This document shows, piece after piece, positions 1 through 6,338 of a stretch of DNA of 8,972 nt. Made by a program: the position numbers and the translations under genes. The stretch comes from Thermoflexus sp. Its GTDB lineage: Bacteria > Chloroflexota > Anaerolineae > B4-G1 > DUEL01. Numbering within the stretch: position 1 is the first letter of the stretch; the number at the start of each line of letters is the position of its first letter. The stretch lies in assembly GCA_028276215.1 (NCBI GenBank), contig JAPYWT010000072.1:1-8972 (forward strand). The letters run 5' to 3'. The notes beneath the pieces are model-generated. The model was not told the origin of the DNA. It made no database searches and saw only the letters and a list, made by a program, of their open reading frames with translations.

Positions 1-1774
1 GGATGCACTCGCCACACCCCACACACTTCGCCTCGTCCACCACGGCGACCGTCGGCGAGATGGTCACCTCGCCCTGGTTGAAGAGACGGACGACCTGCAT
101 GGCCGCCGCGTCGGCATGGGAGACGGTATCGGGGATGTCGCGGGGGCCCTGGCAGCAGCCCGCCAGGAAGATGCCGGCCGTCGCCGTCTCCGCGGGGCGC
201 AGTTTGGGGTGCGCCTCGGCAAACCAGCCGTCGGGGGTCCGGCCCAGGCCGAAGATGGCCGCCACCCGGTCGGCGTCGGGCTGGGGCTCTATCGCCGACG
301 CCAGAATCACCATGTCCACATCCACCGAGACCAGCCGCCCCAGGTCGGCGTCCTCGCCCTTGACCCGCAGTTTGCCGTCGGGCAGGACCTCCACTTCGGC
401 CCCCCGGCCCCGGACGAAGATGACCCCCTCCTCCTGCACCCGCTCGTAGAACTCCTCGTACGCCTTGCCGAAGGCGCGCATGTCCATATAGAACTGGTAG
501 ACCTGCGCGCCGGTGTGGTCCCGCACCTGATGCGCGTGCTTCAGGGAGTACATGCAGCAGAACCGGGAGCAGTAGGGATGGGCGTTGACGTCCCGGCTGC
601 CGACGCAGTGGATGATGGCGACCCGCTCCGGCTTCTTCCCCTCGGCGGTGACGATGTGCCCGCCGGTAGGGCCGCCCGCGCTCACCAGTCGCTCAAACTG
701 CAACCCCGTGATGATGTTGGGGGAGAGGCCGTAGGAGTACTGGGGGAGTTTCCGGGGGTCCCACATCCCGTAGCCCGTGGCGACCACGACCGCCCCTACC
801 TGCACGTCCAGCAACTGGTCCTGCTGGTTGTAGTCAATGGCCCCCGCCGGGCAGACCTTCTCGCAGAGTTTGCAGCGGCCTTTGGTGAAGAAGAGACAGT
901 TCTCCCGATCAATCACCGGGATGTTGGGGATGGCCTGGGAGAAGGGGCGATAGATGGCCTTCCGTTTGCCCATTCCGGCCTCGTAGGCAGTATCCACCAC
1001 CTTTGTGGGGCACTTTTCCTGGCAGAGGCCACAGCCGGTGCACTTCTCCTCGTCCACCGACCGCGCCCGCTTGCGGATACGGACGGTGAAGTTGCCCACG
1101 TAGCCGGAGACGGCCTCTACTTCGCTGTAGGTCAGCAGGGTGATGTTGGGATGCCGACCGGCATCCATCATTTTGGGGCCGAGAATTCAGGTACTACAGT
1201 CCAACGTGGGGAAGGTCTTATCCAGTTGGGCCATCCGCCCGCCGATAGAGGGCTCCCGTTCCACCAGATAGACCGGGTAGCCCGCGTCGGCGATGGAGAG
1301 GGCGGCCTGGATGCCCGCGATGCCCCCGCCGACGACCAGGGCGGCCTTCGTCACCGGCTCCCGGCGGGGCTCCAGCGGGGCCTGGTAGGGCACCCGGAAG
1401 ACGGCGGAGCGCACCAGCCGCATGGCCTTCTCCGTGGCCGCCTCCCGGTCGTCGGTGATCCAGGAGACATGCTCGCGGATGTTGGCCATCTGGAAGAAGT
1501 AGGGGTTGAGGCCGGCCGCCTCCACCGCCCGCTGGAAGGTGACCTCATGCATCCGGGGGGTACAGGACGCCACCACGATGCGGTTCAGGCCCAGGTTGCG
1601 GATGTCCTCCTGGATCATCAACTGGCCCGGCTCGGAGCACATGTACTTGTAGACACGGGCGACGACGACGCCGGGAAGTCTGGCCGCCATCTCCGCCACG
1701 GCGTTCGTGTCCACCGTCGCCGAGATATTGACGCCGCACTCGCAGATATAGACGCCGATTCGGGGTTGCTCCAT
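1..1774 (-). CDS. hdrA: HdrA, heterodisulfide reductase-type FAD/iron-sulfur subunit, probable selenoprotein (3' end cut by window edge)
   Basis: HdrA is the FAD-carrying electron-bifurcating subunit of soluble HdrABC complexes. The first 591 codons are visible. Seen: an N-terminal domain with Cys11, Cys13, Cys46 and Cys71; a dinucleotide-binding motif VVGGGIAGIQAA (146-157); GGRM (178-181); DCST-U196-ILGPKM; ferredoxin motifs C245xxCxxCxxxC255 and C293...C301xxCxxxC308; Cys390, Cys402, Cys406, Cys407 in the inserted cluster-binding domain; and a further CVGCGEC motif at 584-590. Codon 196 is TGA (1189-1187). The same frame runs on unbroken to the window edge with clear HdrA sequence, and family members have Cys at this position, so selenocysteine is the best reading. 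ATG at 1774 is preferred over a TTG at 1801 because AGGAG lies 8 nt before it. Family proteins are usually about 650 residues, so perhaps 60 are missing. It is likely the last gene of hdrCBA, though separated from hdrB by repeats. Confidence 0.93.
1141..1170 (-). promoter_or_regulatory. Candidate bacterial SECIS hairpin inside hdrA
   Basis: On the minus strand, 20 nt after the TGA, GGATGCC and GGCATCC form a perfect 7-bp stem (1166-1160 with 1155-1149) closed by a GGTC tetraloop (1159-1156). An outer TGATG/CATCA stem (1170-1166 with 1145-1141) can extend it across a CCAA bulge, using a 6-bp inner stem. The loop begins 27 nt after the UGA and starts with G. Both features fit the bacterial SECIS rule (loop roughly 16-37 nt downstream, G among its first two bases). 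Pairing was worked out by eye, without folding energies. Confidence 0.78.
1187..1189 (-). other. In-frame TGA, putative selenocysteine codon (Sec196 of HdrA)
   Basis: The codon lies between DCST and ILGPKM, at the second Cys of the HdrA motif DCSxC-IL. UGA acts as an ordinary stop at the ends of hdrC and mvhD in this window, so a general reassignment of UGA is unlikely. Methanococcal HdrA is an established selenoprotein, which makes recoding at a Cys position of this family plausible. The alternative is a single-base error or mutation from TGC or TGT. Confidence 0.85.
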
Positions 1775-1782
1775 AGCGACGA

Positions 1783-1787
1783 CTCCT
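1783..1787 (-). promoter_or_regulatory. Ribosome binding site deciding the hdrA start
   Basis: AGGAG on the minus strand ends 8 nt before ATG 1774. The upstream TTG at 1801 lies within the repeat edge and has no comparable site, so translation should begin at MEQPRIGVY. Confidence 0.75.
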
Positions 1788-1842
1788 GTTTTACGGATCA
1801 ACCGCAGAGACGCAGAGGGCGCAGAGGTTTTTTAGATTGTCT

Positions 1843-1930
1843 GTAACTGTTCAGCCTCACCCCTCCCCCAGCGGCTTCGCCGCTACCGCCGCAGGCGGCG
1901 GGGGTGGGGTGAGGAAGCCTGAATAGTTAC
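1843..1930. mobile_element. 88-bp MITE-like element with 8-bp target duplication
   Basis: The termini GTAACTGTTCAG (1843-1854) and CTGAATAGTTAC (1919-1930) are inverted repeats with one mismatch. Inside them lie perfect 15-bp inverted arms (1855-1869 and 1900-1914) and small GC-rich hairpins between these. The element is bounded exactly by the direct repeat GATTGTCT (1835-1842 and 1931-1938), as expected for a target site duplication. It is far too short to encode a transposase, so movement would need one supplied elsewhere in the genome. The transposase family cannot be told from here. Confidence 0.75.
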
Positions 1931-1961
1931 GATTGTCTTTGCGTCCTTTGCGTTCTTTGCG

Positions 1962-2095
1962 GGTAATTACCTACCACAAAGGTCACAAAGTACTCACGAA
2001 GGACACAAAGGGTAAAAATCGTCCTCCGTGTCCTTTGTGTGGCCTTCGTGTCCTTCGTGGTTTTTTACGAAACGACTCTTGGGTAGGCAGTTACC
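1962..2095. mobile_element. 134-bp palindromic MITE-like element with 6-bp flanking duplication
   Basis: The termini GGTAATTACCTACC (1962-1975) and GGTAGGCAGTTACC (2082-2095) are inverted repeats with two mismatches. The interior holds imperfect inverted 'ACAAAGG/CCTTTGT' and 'ACGAAGG/CCTTCGT' motifs on both sides of a short AT-rich centre. TTTGCG lies immediately outside both ends (1956-1961 and 2096-2101). Because TTTGCG also recurs in the neighbouring palindrome, the duplication alone is weak evidence. Removing the element restores the symmetry of that palindrome, which supports insertion. Confidence 0.6.
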
Positions 2096-2102
2096 TTTGC
2101 GG

Positions 2103-2951
2103 TTAAAAACTCACCGGCGTGACGTGCCGCTGGAGGCCCAGGACCTCCCTCGGCAGGCCGAAGGCCAGGCCCATCAGTTGGGGCAGATAGAGGACGGGGA
2201 TGCGTACCGTCCGGCCCAGCAGACGGGAAACTTTATCCTGATAGGCGTCCAGGTTCATATGGCACATCGGGCAGACGGTCACGATGCAGTCGGCGCCCTC
2301 GCAGGCCGCCAGCACCGCGCCCGCCATCGTCAGGCCGACCTCCGGCTTGGTCATCAGCAGCGACGTCCCGCAGCAGGACGCCTCGCGGGGGTGCCGGTGG
2401 ACCCTGACCCCCAGCGCCTCCAGCAATGGGAGCATGGAGGTGGGGCGCTGCCCGTTGTCAAAGGGACTGTAGGGGCGGACGGTCTGGCAGCCGTAGTAGG
2501 GGGCGACGGTCAGCCCCTCCAGCGGCTTCTGCACCCGCGCCCGCACCGCCTCCGGCCCGAAGTCGTTGGCCAGGACGTCCAGGATGTGACGGGCCGTCAA
2601 CGTCCCCTGGTAGGTCAGGTTCTCCACCTCCAGGGCCTGGTTGACTTTGTCGTGGAGTGAACGGTCAGCCGCCAGAGTGGCGGCGGTCCGGCGGAAGTTG
2701 GTGTAGCAGGCACTGCAGACGACGAGCAGGTCCCGGCCGTCGGCCTGCTGCTCCGCCAGCGCCAGATTGCGGGCCGGAAGGACCAGGCCCAGCAGGTCGC
2801 TCATCACCGGGGCGACGCTGGCCCCACAGCAGGTCCAATCCTCCAGTTCCTCCACGTCGGCGCCCAGGGCCCGGAGCACCGCCAGAGAGGAATCCCGGTA
2901 CTCCAGCGCCGTCCCCTCCTGTGAGCAGCCGGGGTAGAAAATGTACCTCAT
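2103..2951 (-). CDS. hdrB: HdrB, heterodisulfide reductase-type subunit with two CCG domains
   Basis: HdrB carries the two noncubane [4Fe-4S] clusters that perform disulfide-type chemistry in HdrABC complexes. The 282-residue protein has the usual length and both cysteine-rich (CCG) motifs: Cys9, Cys41-Cys42-Gly, Cys79xxCys82, and then Cys155, Cys193-Cys194-Gly, Cys227xxCys230. All expected ligand cysteines are present, so both clusters should form. There is no signal peptide or membrane segment, so the protein should be cytoplasmic. The start ATG overlaps the TGA stop of hdrC (ATGA at 2951-2948), and a GGAGG lies 7 nt upstream inside hdrC. This implies translational coupling and equal amounts of HdrC and HdrB. 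The natural substrate in a bacterium without CoM-S-S-CoB is unknown. Confidence 0.95.
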   Translation of the reverse strand: MRYIFYPGCSQEGTALEYRDSSLAVLRALGADVEELEDWTCCGASVAPVMSDLLGLVLPARNLALAEQQADGRDLLVVCSACYTNFRRTAATLAADRSLHDKVNQALEVENLTYQGTLTARHILDVLANDFGPEAVRARVQKPLEGLTVAPYYGCQTVRPYSPFDNGQRPTSMLPLLEALGVRVHRHPREASCCGTSLLMTKPEVGLTMAGAVLAACEGADCIVTVCPMCHMNLDAYQDKVSRLLGRTVRIPVLYLPQLMGLAFGLPREVLGLQRHVTPVSF

Positions 2952-3526
2952 CGTTTCCCCTCCAGTTCAGCCACCCGCGCAAACAGGCGGTCCAGCCGGC
3001 CCTCTCCGCCCAGTCGGGGCCATTCCAGGCCAATTTTGCCCCGGGCCAGCATGGTCAGGCCCAGGCGGGCAAAACCCAGCGCGGCCAGCGGGTTGGAGGC
3101 CAGGAAGTAGCGGGCCATAAACTCCACCTCCCGCATCCGCCCGTAGCGGCGCATCACGTCGGCGAACGTCCGGTAGAAGGCCCCGCTCTGCGGAGAGGAG
3201 ACGATGCCCCGTTCTATCGCCAGTTCCTTCAGACGGACAATGGTCTCCGTGAGGGGAATCCCGCGCGGGCAGCGGACGTGGCAGGTGTAGCAGAGGCTGC
3301 AGAGCCAGATGCTTTTGGAACGGAGCACCTCTTCGGTCATCCCCAACTGGACCATGCGCCACATCCGGCGCGGGGAGAGGTCCATCGCGGGCGCAGCGGG
3401 GCAGGAGGCGGTACAGGTCCCACACTGGATACAGGAGAGCATCTTCTCCCACCGACCGGGGGTCACCTGCTGAGCCAGACTCCGGTCCGCGTGGGTCAGG
3501 TCCAGGATTTCAGGGGCAGCCGCCAT
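2948..3526 (-). CDS. hdrC: HdrC, heterodisulfide reductase-type ferredoxin subunit
   Basis: HdrC passes electrons from HdrA to HdrB through two [4Fe-4S] clusters. The 192-residue protein contains C32IQCGTCTASC42P and C76SLCYTCHVRC86P, two complete CxxCxxCxxxCP motifs. The C-terminal half (about 100-192) is helical and Arg-rich with no recognised motif, as is usual for this family. GGGAGG lies 6 nt before ATG 3526. The gene is first in hdrCBA, with a promoter at 3599-3571 and a terminator of the preceding gene just upstream. The order C-B-A follows the pattern seen in many bacterial hdr clusters. No membrane segment is seen. Confidence 0.94.
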   Translation of the reverse strand: MAAAPEILDLTHADRSLAQQVTPGRWEKMLSCIQCGTCTASCPAAPAMDLSPRRMWRMVQLGMTEEVLRSKSIWLCSLCYTCHVRCPRGIPLTETIVRLKELAIERGIVSSPQSGAFYRTFADVMRRYGRMREVEFMARYFLASNPLAALGFARLGLTMLARGKIGLEWPRLGGEGRLDRLFARVAELEGKR

Positions 3527-3570
3527 TGATCGCCTCCCAGCATGGGGATTCAGTCAGGTAAAGCAGAGAA

Positions 3571-3599
3571 GTTCTACCACATAACCCCAATCCTGTCAA
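3571..3599 (-). promoter_or_regulatory. Promoter of hdrCBA (TTGACA-17-TAGAAC)
   Basis: On the minus strand, a perfect -35 TTGACA (3599-3594) is followed by exactly 17 nt and TAGAAC (3576-3571, 4 of 6 consensus). Transcription would start near 3564, about 38 nt before hdrC. An inverted repeat ends 11 nt upstream of the -35. Confidence 0.65.
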
Positions 3600-3602
3600 G
3601 AC

Positions 3603-3639
3603 AAAAAATTGTAGGACAACTGCCGCGCAGTTGTCCTAC
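3603..3639 (-). terminator. Intrinsic terminator of the FNT-receiver gene; also inverted repeat next to the hdrC promoter
   Basis: Thirteen-bp perfect arms (GTAGGACAACTGC and its complement, 3639-3627 and 3623-3611) with a 3-nt loop are followed on the minus strand by AATTTTTT. The hairpin lies 12 nt past the stop of the FNT-receiver gene. The same arms occur at 6857-6884, where no gene needs termination, so the hairpin may have a second role. Confidence 0.75.
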
Positions 3640-3651
3640 CATCCTGCCGGT

Positions 3652-4917
3652 TTACCGGCCCGCCTGCGGCAGGAACCGGCGGACGGTGTGCAGCAGGTGG
3701 TCCGGGTCTATCGGTTTGCTGATCCAGGCGTCTATGGGGATGTGCAGGTCATCGGGCAACATCCCCGCATACTGGCTGCTGTCAATGCTGGAGACCATGA
3801 CCACCGGGATTGCCCGCAAGGACGGGTCCGTGGCCATCTCCCGCGCGACGGCCACGCCTTCCAGCGGTGTCGCCATCATCACATCCAGCATGACCAGGTC
3901 CGGCCGCTCCGTCCGCATCATCTGCAGCGCCTGCTGACCGTCCCGGGCCGCGCTGACCTGATAGCCCGCTTTGGCGAGAATCCGCCGGGAGAGGTCCACG
4001 AAGTCCGGGTCATCGTCCACGACCAGGATTTTCAGCGCAACCCCTGGCTTGACCTCTACTTTCTTCTTGGGCCGCAGGTAGATGAACCAGTAGGCCAGTC
4101 CCACAAAACCGGCGCCGCCGATGATGTTCCCAATGGTCACCGGCAGCAGATTGCGCAGGAAGAACGCTCCCCATGTGAGACGGGCGAAATCGGCGGGCGT
4201 CTTGCCGATGGCCTCCCAGAAGGCCGCCGGTGCCCAGGACTTGATGAAGAGGCCGATGGGGATGAGGTACATATTGGCGATGCTGTGCTCAAACCCGGCG
4301 GCGACGAAGGCGGTGATGGGGAAGATGATGGCGAGGATTTTGTCGGTGGTGGACCGGGCAGAAGCGCACAGCCAGACCGCCAGGCAGACCAGCGCGTTGC
4401 ACATAATGCCCAGGGCGATGGCCTGCACAAACCCCAGGCTGCACTTCGCGTTGGCGATGGAGAGGGCATTCAGTCCGATGGCGCCCGAGGCGAAGGTATA
4501 CTGCCCGGTGGAGAACATGACCAGCGCGGTCAGGATAGAGCCGACGAAGTTGCCCGCGTAGACGATGGCCCAGTTGCGCAGGAGTTGGGCCGTGGTCACC
4601 CGGCCGCTGGCATACGCCATCACGATGAGGTTGTTGCCGGTGAACAGTTCCGCCCCGGCCACCACAACGGCGATCAGGCCGAGGCAGAAGACCAGGCCGC
4701 CCGCCAGTCGGACGAATCCGTAGGGTACACCGGCCGCGCTCAGGCCCGTCGTCACGGTGGTCAGGAAGATGCCCCCGGTGCCGATGAACGCACCCGCCAG
4801 GATGGCCAGGGCAAACATCGTCCAGAAGTCCAGGTTCGCTTTGGTGACGCCCACCTCTTCCATTCGGCTGGCCATTTTCGCCGGGGGAAAGGCATCAATC
4901 TGCAGTTCGTTGCTCAT
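3652..4917 (-). CDS. Formate/nitrite channel (FNT family) fused to a response-regulator receiver domain
   Basis: Residues 1-285 form a complete FocA/NirC-type channel with six hydrophobic segments (about 30-58, 68-92, 112-136, 163-186, 194-226, 250-281). It has the family marks GAELFTGNN (88-96), Lys158 before a CNxLVCLAVW segment, and the pore His in GFEHSIANMY (H211). FocA-type channels carry formate or related small anions. A short basic linker (RPKKK) leads to residues 295-418, a full receiver domain: acidic pair Asp301-Asp302, phosphoacceptor Asp345 in VMLDVMM, Ser376, and Lys401 in SKP. FNT C-termini are cytoplasmic, so the receiver is correctly placed to be phosphorylated. One uninterrupted frame spans both parts. 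AGGAGGG lies 5 nt before the ATG. No histidine kinase is in the window. Whether it carries formate, nitrite or hydrosulfide cannot be decided; the Hdr context favours formate. Confidence 0.93.
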   Translation of the reverse strand: MSNELQIDAFPPAKMASRMEEVGVTKANLDFWTMFALAILAGAFIGTGGIFLTTVTTGLSAAGVPYGFVRLAGGLVFCLGLIAVVVAGAELFTGNNLIVMAYASGRVTTAQLLRNWAIVYAGNFVGSILTALVMFSTGQYTFASGAIGLNALSIANAKCSLGFVQAIALGIMCNALVCLAVWLCASARSTTDKILAIIFPITAFVAAGFEHSIANMYLIPIGLFIKSWAPAAFWEAIGKTPADFARLTWGAFFLRNLLPVTIGNIIGGAGFVGLAYWFIYLRPKKKVEVKPGVALKILVVDDDPDFVDLSRRILAKAGYQVSAARDGQQALQMMRTERPDLVMLDVMMATPLEGVAVAREMATDPSLRAIPVVMVSSIDSSQYAGMLPDDLHIPIDAWISKPIDPDHLLHTVRRFLPQAGR

Positions 4918-5014
4918 TCATTCCCTCCTGTGGAGATGGATGGAGATAGTTCTTGTTCAGGGATGAAGGGTGGAACATACCAGCAGGGTGCAGATCACCA
5001 TGCAGGCAGTGAGT

Positions 5015-5043
5015 GTTGTAACATACCAGCCGTAGCCCGTCAA
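5015..5043 (-). promoter_or_regulatory. Promoter of the FNT-receiver gene (TTGACG-17-TACAAC)
   Basis: On the minus strand, -35 TTGACG (5043-5038, 5 of 6) and TACAAC (5020-5015, 4 of 6) are 17 nt apart. The start would be near 5008, giving a leader of about 90 nt. An 11-bp sequence touching the -10 (5030-5020) is repeated exactly at 4984-4974 in the leader, a possible operator pair. Confidence 0.55.
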
Positions 5044-5096
5044 TAGAGTTTTTTCCCGAAATGACCGGATGTTTGTCACCTTCTTGGGCCGATTAG

Positions 5097-5137
5097 AAAA
5101 AATAAGTGTAGCGCAAGATTTCCTCTTGCGCTACACT
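5097..5137 (-). terminator. Intrinsic terminator of mvhD-lplA
   Basis: Perfect 14-bp arms (AGTGTAGCGCAAGA and its complement, 5137-5124 and 5118-5105) with a 5-nt loop are followed on the minus strand by TATTTTTT. The hairpin lies 46 nt after the lplA stop, a classic Rho-independent layout. Confidence 0.85.
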
Positions 5138-5183
5138 CCCATGCTTTGATTCAGGGAAGTCTGGGGGCTTTCACCCTGCAGGC

Positions 5184-6224
5184 CTACCCCCGCAGGACCG
5201 TGGCGAAATCGGCAGGGGTCACGCCGGGGCTCTCCACGCCGTGCTCGGCGTAGAAGCGGGCGACGACGTTCTCCACCTCCTCCACCCGCACGCCCACCAG
5301 CGCCCGCTCCAGGTCGGCCAGCCGGTCCGCGGGGTAGAAGAAAAAGTCGCCGGAGAGGGAGATGTCGGCGATGACGCCCTCCCGGACCTCCGCGACGGCC
5401 CGGATGAGCCCGCCGGGGGCCTTGTAGGCCTTGTGCCAGACCTGAACGCCGGAGCGAATGGTGACCTCGCGGCCGATCTGGGGCCGCCCCCGGCGATAGA
5501 GCCACTCATCGGTGAGCATCCGCCCGGCCAGCCGGTCCGCCTCGGCCCGCCACCGGGCATCCACCGCCGTCTCCACCTCCAGCGGGCCCAGAATCTCCGC
5601 GAACTTCTCCGCCAGCAGGTCCCAGAGTTCCTCCCGCGGCGGCGCCGTGCCCAGTTCCCGCCGAATGGTGGAGAGGTTGTCCTGCAGGGTCTTGTAGACC
5701 TTGTCCCGGAACTTCTCGTCGGGCACTTTCAGCACCCGCACCATCGTCTCGTAGTCAAAATCCACAATCAGGTTGCCGACAAAGACGATGTAGTCGCCGA
5801 TTTCGGCCACGCCGTTGCCCGAAATCTTGCGGCCGTTGGCGATGATGTCGTTGACCGGCTTGTACTCGGCGGGGATGCCCAGCGCCCGGTAGGCGGCAAT
5901 GGGGGCCTGGAGAAACTTCCGGTAGAACGCCGCCTTGTCCTTCGGGACCAGCGGGTTGTCCTTGTGGATGACCAACTGGTAGAAGAGTTGCTCACCGTCC
6001 AGATAGACGGCGCCTCCGCCGACCTCCCGCCGGAAGACCGGGATGCCGTGCTCACGGCAGTACTCCAGGTCCACCTCCTGCTCCACATCCTGGAAATAGC
6101 CGATACAGACGTAGGGAGAGGCGGGGGAGAGGAGATTCAGCCCCTCCCGCCCGATGCGGGGAAGGGCGTGGTAGAGGAGTTGCGAATCGGCCCAGGGGAC
6201 TGTTCCAAGACGGTAGAGTTTCAT
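5184..6224 (-). CDS. lplA: Lipoate-protein ligase A
   Basis: LplA activates lipoate with ATP and attaches it to a lysine of lipoyl-domain proteins (2-oxoacid dehydrogenases, glycine cleavage H protein). The 346-residue protein shows the lipoate-pocket motif RREVGGGAVYLD (65-76) and GRKISGNG with the catalytic lysine at 133, the number it has in E. coli LplA. Residues about 250-346 match the C-terminal accessory domain needed for lipoyl-AMP formation, so both functions are in one chain. ATG 6224 is chosen over GTG 6230 because the GTG lies inside the GGAGG ribosome site. The gene is second after mvhD, across a heptamer repeat, and is followed by a strong terminator. Placement beside mvhD and hdr genes suggests a lipoylated partner, but none is encoded in the window. 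Confidence 0.93.
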   Translation of the reverse strand: MKLYRLGTVPWADSQLLYHALPRIGREGLNLLSPASPYVCIGYFQDVEQEVDLEYCREHGIPVFRREVGGGAVYLDGEQLFYQLVIHKDNPLVPKDKAAFYRKFLQAPIAAYRALGIPAEYKPVNDIIANGRKISGNGVAEIGDYIVFVGNLIVDFDYETMVRVLKVPDEKFRDKVYKTLQDNLSTIRRELGTAPPREELWDLLAEKFAEILGPLEVETAVDARWRAEADRLAGRMLTDEWLYRRGRPQIGREVTIRSGVQVWHKAYKAPGGLIRAVAEVREGVIADISLSGDFFFYPADRLADLERALVGVRVEEVENVVARFYAEHGVESPGVTPADFATVLRG

Positions 6225-6229
6225 GATCA

Positions 6230-6234
6230 CCTCC
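6230..6234 (-). promoter_or_regulatory. Ribosome binding site deciding the lplA start
   Basis: GGAGG on the minus strand lies 5 nt before ATG 6224. It overlaps the alternative GTG codon at 6230, which therefore cannot be the start. Confidence 0.8.
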
Positions 6235-6250
6235 GGAGAAATCCTGGTGT

Positions 6251-6334
6251 GCGATCAGCGATCAGCGATCAGCGATCAGCGATAAGCGATCAGCGATACG
6301 CGATATGCGATATGCGATATGCGATACGCGATCC
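6251..6334. repeat. Twelve-unit heptamer tandem repeat between mvhD and lplA
   Basis: The unit is GCGATNN, repeated 12 times without a gap: four GCGATCA, then GCGATAA, GCGATCA, GCGATAC, three GCGATAT, GCGATAC and GCGATCC. The tract begins 4 nt past the mvhD stop and ends about 16 nt before the lplA ribosome site. It contains several GATC sites. It could vary in copy number and so change mvhD-lplA spacing. Confidence 0.9.
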
Positions 6335-6338
6335 ACGC

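Larger units (their letters stand above)
1800..2104. repeat. Host palindromic repeat split by two later insertions, hdrA-hdrB spacer
   Basis: The left arm at 1800-1826 begins AACCGCAGAGACGCAGAG. The right arm is 1937-1961 plus GTT at 2102-2104. Its reverse complement, starting AACCGCAAAGAACGCAAAG, matches the left arm closely. The right arm is complete only if the element at 1962-2095 and one copy of its flanking repeat are removed. The outer edge overlaps the TAA stop of hdrB (2105-2103). This fills the long spacer, and I see no gene in it. Confidence 0.7.

Noticed and set aside
1187..1774. hdrA as a truncated gene or pseudogene ending at the TGA
   Set aside because: The downstream frame is intact with full cluster motifs, and the TGA sits at a conserved Cys with a SECIS-like hairpin, so recoding explains it better.
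116..1846. 576-codon open frame on the plus strand
   Set aside because: It is the exact antisense of hdrA with the same codon boundaries, a by-product of GC-rich codon use. It has no recognisable domain and runs over the Sec codon and the repeats.
3631..5046. 471-codon open frame on the plus strand opposite the FNT-receiver gene
   Set aside because: The minus strand encodes an unmistakable membrane channel and receiver. The plus translation is low-complexity Gly/His/Asp-rich sequence and runs through the terminator and promoter.
6251..6334. CRISPR array
   Set aside because: The units are 7 bp, directly abutting, with no spacers.
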